Source: Rhipidocladum racemiflorum
Taxonomy: Eukaryota > Streptophyta > Magnoliopsida > Poales > Poaceae
Length of the DNA: 64,000 nt
Direction: 5' to 3'
NCBI GenBank assembly: GCA_036346355.1
Contig: CM070572.1
Coordinates: 4,781,001-4,845,000 of the forward strand
Part shown: one piece after another, positions 47,997 through 60,200 of the stretch
How the letters are laid out: every line of letters begins with the position of its first letter
Numbering within the stretch: position 1 is the stretch's first letter
Translations under genes and position numbers: made by a program
The notes under the pieces: generated by a model
What the model was told of the DNA's origin: nothing
What the model saw: only the letters and a program-made list of their open reading frames with translations
Databases searched by the model: none

Positions 47997-49320
47997 ATAA
48001 CCAGTAAACACCTATTTAGTGAGCAAATTTGTTTATGAGCTTAAGCATTTCAGAATTGTACCAAATCCACAGTTCCGATTGAGTCTCAGTTCTAGCTCTA
48101 ACAAATTGAATTCATCGGTGTTGTGTAGGATTTAGAAAGACTATTACAAATGAACATGCCATTCCAAACACGTATTATTGCTATCTATCAAAAATTGGTT
48201 CTAAACACTACTGTATTATTCGCAAACGCTAGCTTACGCGGCGTGCCGCCGCGTACACGGTCCTAGTTGATCCGAGAGAAGGTTGGCTCTCGCGTCTGCG
48301 TGCTCCAGCCGCATGGAGCGACTCCACCTGCAGCTGCGTGTTCCATTTTCTTATGCCGGCTACTGCTCACGTCACTGACGTCTGCTGCTGCTTCCATCAC
48401 CGCTTCGGAACCCTTTTTTTCTTTGTTGCACCGCCGGCCGGTGCTCCTTTTCTATTTTGTGCGCACGACTGATTTTCTTTTCTGGGGTTTACCAACAAAC
48501 AGGGTATCCTCTCCTATTTATACTAAACAAACTCTAATCAGTATTCAAATACATGCATGCATATCCACCTGACCCAATTACATATGGCCCAATATATGTA
48601 CACAGCCCAAAAATCACATATGCACGCGTACGACCCACCTACCGCTACCACGTGACTCACTCGCCTTCACGTACATTGTTCTTTAGTCCGAACGTTCCGC
48701 ATGACATCCTCGACCACTAGGACATCGGTTCCTCTCTGAACCTAATCATGAACCTCAGTTCCTCCATGAACCTAGTTCCGATCCCGTCACTGGCCATGTT
48801 CGACCTCAAGCAACACCTGCACATGAACAAACACGAAACCGTGTACGAGCACAAGTCCACGACTTAACTCAAGATCAGTCCATTCAACCACCCACACGAG
48901 TGCATTGCATCAAGCAAAACCATTGTCATGCTATCACAAATATATTAAATAATTATCTAAAATAGCACATGCACAAGCACAACCACTTTGCAATACCAAA
49001 TTCATTACTGAGCCAATTTTTCAACACATGATTTCACAGTACCGATGGCAAGAGCAAAGCATAGTTGGGTTAGACCATGTAGATAAATAATCGACAAAAA
49101 TGGCTAACAGGAGTTAATAGATGTGTTATAGATGGAAGAATTGCAACACATATGTGATATAGATTAGAATAGGCCTTTGTTTGCAGTGTCCATTGTACCA
49201 AGAAGAAACTTCTGCTATAGATAAAATTTTCTCTTTTAAAAACTACATTATGTCAATAGAGGAATAACTACTTGAAAGCATATTTTTAGAAAACGTAACA
49301 ACAATCTAATTAGAATTTGA
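47997..49320. other. Repeat-derived intergenic stretch
   Basis: A segment at about 48125-48200 (CATGCCATTCCAAACACGTATTA) is a diverged copy of 47470-47545, so the MITE at 47736 lies between duplicated sequences. The GC-rich part at 48240-48500 has an open frame without a domain. No gene supported. Confidence 0.45.
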
Positions 49321-49770
49321 TAGAAGTTATGAAAGAAAGTAGGAATCTTAATCCTATTAGGATTCATCTAGTATACCTTTTTCAAATCCTAAAAGAATAG
49401 GTATGAGTTACCATAATTAATAATCTCCACATTAACTTTTATCTGTTGAAGTTATCGTGCTCCTTTAAGAATTCGTTCCAAGTTGGCTCCGTATTATTAT
49501 TTTTCTTTCCTCTCACCTTTGGAAGTGCCCCCACCGTAGGGGCTCATGTACATTACCGTAATGTGCTTGTTGGTGTATGGGTTTGGCCACCCAAACGCTC
49601 CATCTAAGAGCATTTCCTTTGTGTTGTTTGTTTAACTACACCTTTTGTTCCTATAGCCCTCGATAACATATGTTTGTACAGCCTCCGAGATCCACATGAT
49701 CGATGGTACTTCGCAGTTGGTCCCGCCACATCTTCTTTCTTCAAATAGTTCGCACCTTCACCTTTGTGTC

Positions 49771-51822
49771 TAGGGATGGCAACGGGGAAAATCCCTGCGG
49801 GGAGCGCCCTCCCATCCCCGATCCCCGATAACCAAAACTTTCCCATCCCTATCCCCTCATACAGGGCTTAATTCCCTCATCCCCGATCCTCGATGGGTTC
49901 GCGGGGCCCCGACGGGGACTAATTCCCGAAATGCTACATGAAAGACCACATGTTACATGAGTGAATCATTAGAGTAATGATGCATGTATGATTGAACTGT
50001 AAGTGAATCACTAGAGTAATTCATATTTAGCATGCTTATTAATAATGATCTATGTATATTCTTTTCTTTAGAATTGATAATTTGCTCTCACCTACTAGTG
50101 ATACCGCGGGGGACGGGGACGGGGATGGAGAATGGTGGAACGTCCCCGGCCCTATGATCCCCAACAAGGGAATTCTGAAAGATGAGCAAACCACCTAGAG
50201 GGGGTGAATAGGTGTTTTAAAACTAAATTGAGTTAATAGCAGCGAAAAACCGATCGGAATGTCCGAAGTGTGTATCGGAACTTCCGATTCTAAATCGGAA
50301 CTTCCGATGGTTGAATCGGAGTATACGATCAGTTCAGAGAGTAGGGAGAATCTAAGCGAATTGAATCAAAATGCAATTTGGTTCCTACTCAATGCTAGCA
50401 CAAGTAGATATCAGCAATTTTAAGCAAAGCTAACAGTTTAGATAAAGTACATTGCACAATGAAAAGATATAACCAAAAGGGGAGACTTAATGAATTTGTT
50501 CCCGAAGTTCAGATCCTTGACGGGATCCTACGTCTCCGTTGAAGAAGCTCGGTCGCACTTGAGCCGGGTCTTTTCCAACCCTATACCTCGCCAATCTCAA
50601 TCGCACTTTAGATTGGACTTCACTTTTGATTTCTTCCCTTTCGAAGCCGAAATCGACCTTCACAAATTTCTCATGGCGAACCACACTCGTTGGTTGCTTA
50701 TGAGTGACTCCTAGTCATCTAGGAATCCTCAAATTCCAAGAGTAACAAATGCAATGTAGTTCACACTCTTGGATTTGACTCTTGTGCTCAAGATAAACAA
50801 CTCAATCTATTGCTCTTAGCACTTAATCTCCTTTTCACAACTCACTCACTAATAGATCACTAAGATCAAGAGAAGGAGGAGAAACAATGGCAACAAGAAT
50901 GTGTATTGAATGCTCAAGGTAGCTAGCCAAAAAGCCCACCTCTCAAATAAGGAGTTAGAGGGGTATTTATAGGGGGAGGCAAAAACTAGCCGTTATGCCT
51001 CCACTCAACCACATATCGGAACTTCCGAACTCAACATCAGAATATCCGATATGGCTAAAGTTCTAGAAAATAACAAACCCCAACGGTCAAAAAAATACAC
51101 ATCGGAACATCCGATATCTATGATCGGAATGTCCAATGTGTCCAGAGAAGCACCTTTGAAGAAACGTCTTGAAAAGTTTCTCTGTCTCAATCGGAATGTC
51201 CGATCCAACGATCAGAACATACGATCTATCCAGAGAGTACCAATTGAGAACCTCTCATCAGAACATCCGATTAAGGGATCGGAACATCCGATATGTCCAG
51301 AGAGCACCCTAAACAGAGAACTCTTGAAAAATCCTCCAAGTCCTCATCGGAATATCCGATTCAAAAATCGGAATATCCGATTTATTCAAAGAGTACCCTA
51401 AACACTTACACCGGAATTTTCGATGGATCGGAACATCTGATCCTGACAGAGAGAAAAAACCACTATCGGTGTATGTGTTGTGACTCGTGTCTCTCAACTT
51501 TTAAGCTAGCATTCATCTGAGCATAGAGACATATCCTTGATCAACTACGTTGCATCCCTCTTAGTAGTACGGCATACATATTGACTCAATCAATAAATGT
51601 AAATCAAATCGAAATGACGCTATTTTTCTTTCTTCTTATTTTGTAGGGTTGCCAACGTTCATAGATGATCTTACTTTGGGACTTTCACCTGTTCATTAAC
51701 TCATTGAACACATTAGTCCCTTAATCGTTTGTCATTAATCATCCAAAACACATTTAGGGGCCTAGATGTACTTTCAAATTCCCCACGGGGAAACAGGGAT
51801 CGGAGCTCCATTGCCATCCCTA
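49771..51822. mobile_element. Non-autonomous hAT element, split by a solo LTR
   Basis: Terminal repeats TAGGGATGGCAA and TTGCCATCCCTA with a perfect 8-bp duplication TTTGTGTC at 49763-49770 and 51823-51830. Its own sequence is only about 446 bp (49771-50175 and 51782-51822), G- and C-run rich (ATCCCCGATCCCCG), without a transposase. The rest is solo-LTR copy 3. Confidence 0.93.
50176..51776. mobile_element. Solo-LTR-like element, copy 3, with TCGGAACATCCGA palindromes
   Basis: 1601 bp, TGAAAG to ACTTTCA, with perfect AATTC duplications at 50171-50175 and 51777-51781. Shares end boxes with copies 1 and 2. About 16 palindromes are concentrated at 50250-50330 and 51012-51440; here the centre is often CAT or TAT rather than CTT. 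Confidence 0.9.
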
Positions 51823-52345
51823 TTTGTGTCTGCTAGATTTTGCGAATGTTTTTGCTGTTCCACGCATAACTGTAGTTGAGATCTAATTACCTACCGTTGA
51901 TGACACGGTTTCCTTCTCCTGATTAGGATTTTTTCAAACCTTTCATTGATTGCCCTTCCTTTAGGTTTACCTATCAATCGGTATCCTTCGTTGCTCCAGA
52001 TACTTTTCATGATCACCTGCCATTTGTAAGTAACTCGCATGACTCCACCTCGAAGTTATACCTCACAACTTTTGAATTCAAACAACCTCACAAATATTGT
52101 ATTCTTTTTTATGCCGGGTACATATTGAACTCCCATCAATGTGTGATGTGCTCCATCGTACATCTCCAATGTAACTATTCCACCTCGATAATTGCATACT
52201 CCTTGCAGTCAGGAGTGAACAGTTCTACGCACCAGGCGTATAGATCATTCGTCAAACATCTCTCTTGCAGAACATATGTGGAAGCAACAATCTGAATCTA
52301 ATATATATCTGTGAGAAGTACCTAATTAATTAACAACAATTACGT

Positions 52346-52870
52346 TTGAATCATTTTATGCTACCGACATTGAGCATGCACCCCTCATTTGCTTCAAACT
52401 CAGACAGTCATTTATTATATGACCTTCATTGTCACATATATAACATACATGTGTGCCATTGCTCTTGCCATTCTTCTTCTTGTAACTCTTGTTTTTGCTT
52501 ACAACACCTACTACAACCAATGCTTGATCACCCTAGGATGAAGATTCTGATTGCTTTTTCAAGGACACTACCTCCAATAGATATGCAACTACCTCGTTGA
52601 AGTTGTGAGTCCTTTTCTAGACAAGAATGTTCATCACAAATTGCTCCCAAGATAGTGGTAGAGATGATACCAGTATGACGGCTTTATCGTTCTCCTCAAT
52701 TTTCTCATCCACACTAATAAGATGTGTGATAAGCTTGTTGAAGACATTGAGATGGTCAACAAACCGTGTACCTTCCTCCACGCACAATCTATACAGTTAT
52801 CGCTTCAGCACCTATTGGTTTGTCAGCAACTTTGCAATATACAGTTTTTTCTAAGTTCTTCCATAATTTC
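52346..52870 (-). pseudogene. Gag relic of copia element C with zinc knuckle
   Basis: Minus-strand translation gives RFVDHLNVFNKLITHLISV, then SSLPLSWEQFV, then a CX2CX4HX4C zinc knuckle (CYICDNEGHIINDC) at 52404-52445. These are the order and motifs of a Ty1/copia gag and nucleocapsid. Several in-frame stops are present. A degraded protease stretch (DSDCCFHICS) follows near 52265-52300, where the expected DSG is DSD. Confidence 0.8.
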
Positions 52871-53189
52871 TTTGGTAAATTCTCCTTGATCAACGAGAAC
52901 TTTACCTCGTCAGAGAGACAGACGGATTATACTGATAGCATTTCGCTCCATCACCTTTTAGTCTTCTTCGAACGTCTTTTCTGGTTTGTCACATTCAAGA
53001 GTAGCGATTAACTCTTGCTGGACAAGGATATCCTTCACCACACATTGTCACACGCTGAAAAATTTCCTCCATCGTCAATTTTCTTTACTTGATTCCACAT
53101 CGTTGACATCGATCTTGATTTTGTGCCATCTGACGCTTTACCGATCTTCTGACAAATTTGATTAATCTAGCCTTGACTCTAATACCACT

Positions 53190-53706
53190 TGTTACACTCT
53201 GATACCCCTTATGCGCAACAACCCCCAAATTGGATCAGAGTTTTGTGAGATACGAGCGTGCACGATCTCAAGAATGAAGAGGATAAATCTCATAGAGAGA
53301 ACAAAGATAACAATGTTGAAACAACCACGACGAGAGAGAAAAAATTTGGTAAAGCTGACCGCAAATTCTTTAAGCATAACCTCAAAAGAGTATAAAAGAT
53401 TATTGGTCTCTCACAACCTCTAAATCATTTTAGGACCTTGGATCCTTGCCCTATACAAGAATCCAGTGCTAAAGAATAACCTAGACTCTAATTCTCTGGT
53501 GCACATCTTGTTTTCGATGAGCTCGCTTATGGCTTTTTGGTTGCTTAGGTTCTTCATGACCATCACGTAGATTTATATAGCTCCCTTAATACTCCTTCAA
53601 AGCAAGTAGAAATATGAAAGAAAGTAAGAATTTTAATCCTACTAAGATTCATCCAACATACCTTTTCAAATTCTAAAAGACTACATATGAGTTACCATAA
53701 TTAACA
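53190..53706 (-). repeat. LTR of copia element C (5' LTR in element sense)
   Basis: 517 bp. The last 95 bp or so (53612-53706) align with 49327-49422 at the other end of the element. Confidence 0.75.
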
Positions 53707-54227
53707 ATATTAAAGTATATAAATTTGCTATATGAAAATAGTATCCTTGGATTTGTCTTACAAAATGCTTTCATAATATATAATTTTATTGTTTTTGCTC
53801 ATATATCTATTAGATACAAAATCATAGTCAAAAATCTTGCGTTAGAGACAGTAAAAAGTCAAAAACGACCTACATTTATGGACGAAGTACTACTATACAG
53901 AAAGAGTTCATGTGCAAAACTGTTTCACCTTTAGTTCAAGTGAGTTCTGCAATACAGTTACAGTTACGAGGAGGTAAGCCATGAAAAAACTTCAATTCCG
54001 AGTAACCAATGGTACAGCTTGTTTGTACTTTTGTATACATGCGAAAAATTGAGGTTCGAAACCAAGTTTCTGACAATCTCCTAAAAATCTTCTGTTCTCT
54101 TCCTTTCAGTATAATAGGGTCAAAGCTTTATCCGTGGAACAAAAATCAATGAATTCCACCTATGATCTTCAAAAATGAAGGAGATGGTTCGATCAGGGTC
54201 TTCTCACTCCTCACTTCTTCAGCAGCC

Positions 54228-57200
54228 TCAACTGACAGCTGCCGCTGCAGGAAGTGGTTGCAGTTGCAGATCAATGACACCATGGCACCGTGCGCATAGA
54301 GTTGGATGGTCAGGGAAAGATCCGACGTCAAGGGTGTAATTCCAACATCGCTCACATTTTTCACCATCCGCACGAGTTACACCAATCCATATTTTTCCAG
54401 TGCGAGCGTCACCGAACTTTCCTGTATAGGATACACTTGATGTAGTTTCTTCACTTAGGGATGGAAGGATCTCAACCTGCAGAAGCAAATAAAGGAAATG
54501 TCAGAATAATGTTGTGTGCAGACTGCAGAACGAGGGCATCCAATTTTGAGAAGTCAAAAACGTTTTCACCTGAGATGTGATAAACAGGCGATGCAGAGCA
54601 TCTGCGTCATTGGTTGCAGAAGATAGCTCCTTTAGTTTGGATATTGTATCAGCATTCTCAGCATGGAGATAAACTTTTGCGTCTAAGCTAGAGCCTATCA
54701 GCTTTCCTGTTCGAGCGTTCTCCAAAATTTTGTTCACCTCCGATCTCAACTGTTCAATAGGCAAATGCAATTTTCTAAATAAGTAATCGGTCCTGAAGAT
54801 ATGAACCCAAGTGCATTATCAAAATTATATTAAAAAGAAACACCATGAGATCAAGAAAAAGCTGTAATGTCCTAGCTAGCGTATGATCAGTTAATTTAGC
54901 AGAAAGGTTGGTATTTCACATCATAATTCATAAGTGGTTTCTGATGTATCTGATCATCAATACAAGGAATCTTGCCTGCATTGAATGTTCCAAGTTGAAG
55001 GCATTGTTTCACTTTTTTATATATAAAAAAATGATGATTGGCCTCTAGGAAGAGAATTTGTAAAGCTATAACCTATGCGGCCATATACCATGCACCATTT
55101 CTGTAAAAAAATACATTTTGGGAGGCATACGAATGAACGCCGCCTTAAAGTGATGCAGAAATGCTGCGTACCTCCAGGATTACACTCAGAAAATCAACGT
55201 CGTCCTTTGGAACTGAGAGCCATTCTTCATTCTTAAGTGGCCATTTTAGATCGAAAACAAACTTGGCATGGGATCCATCTTCCAGGATGTGTTGAAAGGG
55301 TAGGTTCTGCCAGACATCCTCAGCCAAGTGTGGCATAATCGGGGCAATGGCCCTAACAAGGTAGAGTAGATGTGCAGTGAGGACTGTCTGGCAGCTTTTC
55401 CTTGTAAAGCTAACTTGGCCACTGATAAGATGACAAATAAGTTTACATTATCAGATATGTGAAACTGTATTAACAAATGATACTGGCTCGCTTTTAAATC
55501 TAATAAAATAAAATCAGATTGCAAATGAACAAGAGATCAATGCCATACCCAACATAAAGTCGATCCTTTGCAACATCAAAATAGAAATTGGACAAATCAA
55601 CAATAGCAAATCTTTGAAGGATCTGAAATAGAAAGAAACATAAAATCAATAATCTAAGCACCAAAAATATGTAAATTGGACCATTTTGAGGACATAACAC
55701 AGCAAAATAAAATCATTCTGACGACACCCTTCTGAACGCAATTGCAAAAATAACCCCCTCCCTAACCGCGGAAGGGTTGGCAAGTGACACAAGTCACAAG
55801 CCACACTCCCGTACCGCAGCAGGAGCTCGAAAGGTGCAGCCTGCCGAACATTGCTACCTCGGTAGCATTAATGAATTGATTTAATTAAGCAAAAGTCATT
55901 AATTAAGTGATTAATTAATTAATTAAAGTGAATAATTAATTACACAATTCTTGCCGAGGAATGGTACCTCGGTAGGAACTTGCGGGGGGCCAGTGCGGCA
56001 GGTGGCACATGTCACCTGTCGACGCTTCCGCGGTCAGATAGAGAGCTATTTTTGCAATTGCGTACGGATGGGGCCATGGGGGTCAGATTTGCAACCAAAA
56101 AAAAAAAAAAAAAGATTGTTAAGGTGCTTGAAAAGTGATTTTTCTAAAAAAGCAGAGTAATTGAATAAAATCATTCCACTTTCAGGCAAAACCTATCCAT
56201 TGTTACTTTGATCATCCAACTGATAAGCACTAAACCAGAATCATCAAGCACATTTTCTGTTTATCGGAAAGATGACCCATATACATTGTCACATGATCAC
56301 ACATGCACATTCATGCAAACATGCGTGCCCGGACACACACAGTTCAAAATAAAAGGAGGAAAAAGAAAGGAGAGCAATAGAAAAGTAAAAGCTGCAAAAT
56401 TAGTGAGACTATGCAAAAATGTTGACTCACCTGGTATATTTTATAGAATTGGTAATTCTCATAGCTATCCTTCATGGAAGCCACAATATTTTCGAGTTGG
56501 AAAAGTGCGTACTTGTCAATTTTTGGTAGATCATTGTATGACATTGAATTCTCTGGCTATAGACAGGAAACATAGACGAAGATGATAAGATAAACAAAAT
56601 GTGCATTGAAACGAATGCTGCAACAGAACATAAGAAAATGCAAACCGGAAAGACAATTAAGAATATTAAAATCCAGTGCAGAAAGGGAAATCAACTAGGG
56701 AGTATAAAACATCGCAGAATATCATGCCATCTTTCTTATTAACTACATCGAAATATACTTAAACAATTATCATCTCCAAGCAATATATGTCACTTAACAA
56801 AGGTATAGTTACTGTTTTGCATTGAGAAAAAAGAAAAGAAAAGAAAAGGTATAAAGTCTGAAGGAAGTTTAGCAAAATAAAGAAATGATAAATAAAGATG
56901 AAGCTCTGATTTCGGCATCCTTCTTATCAGAAAATGAAATGAGGACATGTTTGACCACCTGCACATACCTTCCAATCATGGAGATTCGACAACAGAAATC
57001 GCATTGTGCCTCGGAGTTTTCTGTACATGTCAGACATCTGGCGTAAGATTTGTGGACCAATCAACACATCTCCAGTGTAATCAACACTAGAAACCCACAG
57101 ACGGAGAACATCTGCTCCATAGCCAGGTTCTTCCTGCACAAGGGTGAGAAATATTTCATTCTGTCAAACTAGAAAGAACACAAGCTTTTCTAAGATCATA

Positions 57201-60200
57201 CCTTAGAATTTTTCCCACCAACAATCACTTTCTCAGGGTCCACTACATTACCCAGAGATTTGCTCATTTTGAAACCCTTTTCATCCAGTACGAAACCATG
57301 GGTTATGACACTGGAATATGGAGCCTTTCCTGTTTTTTTAATGAAAAAAATGAAGAATAAAGAACCGGTTGTGTCAGCCAGTGGAGTTTTAGATGACAAA
57401 AATATTGAGAAAAAGGGACAAGTGTTTTCAGACTATGGAACTATCATGAGAAAATCAAACAATACAACATTATTGCATATAAATTACTTTTTACTTTTTG
57501 CGTAAATATGGTAGGATTGTCAGCAAGTTAAAAATAAATAAAAAGTACATTGAAAAGTATCTTATAGAATAAACAACAATCATTGATGAAACATGGTTTG
57601 CGCTCTTAATATCAGGAAAGAATTTATCTTATACAAACAGAAATACTCATTCCTAAGGAAAAAAAGTTAAGTTTTTGTTATCAAAATGTAAAGTAGAAAT
57701 GAAAAGAGTTACTAGTGACATTACACCAAAAGGAATTGTAAGTTGTAACAAATATTAACCCACAATTACCTGTAGTAGCAATGCTGGTTAACAATGAGCT
57801 CTGAAACCATCCACGATGTTGGTCTGAACCCTCAAGGTATATATCTGCTGGGAAATTAAGGCCATCTCTTTTTGCTACAACAGCAGCCCATGAGGAGCCT
57901 GAATAAAGAAAAGACGCAGATGTCAAAAATCAAACTCACTAGAAAAGATGGCAAAAACCAAAAACTAACGTTCCGGCAAAGCTCAATCTTTCCACGGGTA
58001 AGTATGACAATATGCACGCGAAACAAGGACTAAAGTAAGGTTGGGGGGGGGGGGGGGTGATCACATGGGAAGAAACCACACACTAAGTCATAAGATTGGA
58101 TATTACACAATAACAAGTGCAACAATGACATCAACACAAGATTATACACATGAATTGGGCAATGTGGTTCAATTTTAAGGTTAAAGCAATTATAATAACA
58201 AATAGCCACCAAGATTCATAGTGGAGAGAGAGAGGGCAAGAAAGCATCTCTGATGCAATTGTCTCTGGAGAACATTGATTTTGTGCATCGTGACAAGCAT
58301 CAACCATTGAGCTTTCTATAGAAAAACTGTTAGTAGAGGAACAAAAAAGACAGAATCCTACCAGAGTCAAACCAAACATCCATTGTATCAGTTCCCTTGC
58401 GATACTCAGATGCTTTGTCACGATATTTATCTGGAAGAAGTTCCTCAGTTGTCATATACCACCAGGCATCACTGCCTTTCTTTGACACTATAGCTGCATA
58501 ACAGGCAACATATGTTTATTGGCAGACATCCATGTGATTCTAAATCCAAGCAGAAATAAATAACCTGTAACTTCATTATTTAATATAAAGTAAAGAAGGG
58601 CAATGGAATTAAACACCTGAGAAACAAGCCAAGCATAACGTTGCTCCATAATAATTCATAAAACTAACAAGTACTAATGGTTCACAACTTCATGTCATAA
58701 AGGATCACATATTGGATATAAGACATGTGCTTGACCATAAAATTTCTAAACTGGACTTGGTATGGATACAGCAATCGTATTTAGATGAAACGACTGCGAA
58801 AGATGGCATGTAATTTAATTCATATTTTGCAGCTAAAAAAACTTATAGGAGTGTCATGTAAACTTGGATACACTTGAGGGACACCTTGTGTAGCGACCCG
58901 GGTAATTAACCTAGAGTAATTAGCCTCCACCTGGGCATTACCCTATGTTAATCACTCGAATCTCGATATAGTAGCTAGCAAAGTACCGGGTAGTCCAAGA
59001 TTACTGCATCGGTACCATACCGTGATCGAATATTGCAGCAGAACAATAATTAGAGATCGAATCAAATATATTACCTTCCAGCCACGCATGGCTTACATGT
59101 CCATTACATAATTAGACATTGGTTCCAAGTACAACAAAATTTATATTACAACGGTCTCATCCCATGACGACCGTCCCAAAAGTAATCCTTTCTACCCGAT
59201 CATCTAGTTCTCTTGATTGTAGTAGTAGTAAGCATCTTCCTGAAGCTCCTGATCCTGCTCATCGCCTTCCGTCCACGCCTCAACGGTGGATCCATCAAGC
59301 TCTCCTTCTAAGCAAGGGGAGGATTATACAAGAGTGAGTACAACGTACTCAGCAAGCACTAATAGCAACATAATGTCATGAATCTTTCTCTCCTTTCCAC
59401 AGATCTTTCCTTCCTTCAAACTCTGGTTTTTAAATAAATTAGGTTTTCTTTAAAAGTTGGCCAATTTTATTTTAAACTTGACTACTAGCACTTGTATATG
59501 AGACAGACTGATCTTCCGTAGCCTCCAATCCAGGAGACAGGCATGAATTCATGATTTTTAACACTGCGCAGGTTTGTACCACTTTACCCATAGTGACCCT
59601 CCTCAGAGGCCCCTAACGTTTATCACTAATCCGTAAATAGATCTCCAACTCCTGCATACCCGAGTCGTGAACTCCTTCCTAGGCGATCTCAACGACTCGC
59701 GGCTACTGATTGTACTCCGACGATCGATCGTCGGCGATAACTCTACCCGTGGCTTCAAATATACCGCCATTTCCGTGGACTGTACCCCACGGGCCTCCCA
59801 AGATATCCTGTGGTACGCCATATAACACTTACCCAATGTGGAGATCTAAATCCTTCATAGGACAACCTTTTCTGACCGTTTCCACACACTATGGTTGATA
59901 CTGCAATTACGGCTCAATGCCCAAGTGTAGTTTGTAATTCCTTATATTCTATCCTCTGTAGAGGGCCCCACCGGCATGACAATCCTTCTCATCGGCGCCC
60001 TCTACCCCCCATAATAATAATACGACCACGGATCATTCCGTGAACAGACCAAATCCATTTCTCTCCGTGTCACATGACACCAAACCCATTCCATTTTCTC
60101 AAACACAGTTTCAACCGCATCCGATTTAAGGTTTTTAATTTGAATATAACGTTTTCCATGCAAGAGTGATACACATAGTATACAGAAATCAATTTAAAAG

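Larger units (their letters stand above)
49320..53706 (-). mobile_element. Decayed Ty1/copia relic C with later insertions
   Basis: Right LTR is 53190-53706 (517 bp, TGTTACACTC to CATAATTAACA). The matching left LTR fragment is about 49320-49422, followed by a polypurine tract GTGGAGAT at 49423-49430 (minus). A primer site TGGTATTAGAGTC (53177-53189) matches the initiator tRNA-Met type at 11 of 13. Gag and a protease relic are present on the minus strand; pol is missing. A hAT element at 49771-51822 interrupts it. Without that insertion it is only about 2.3 kb. Confidence 0.75.
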
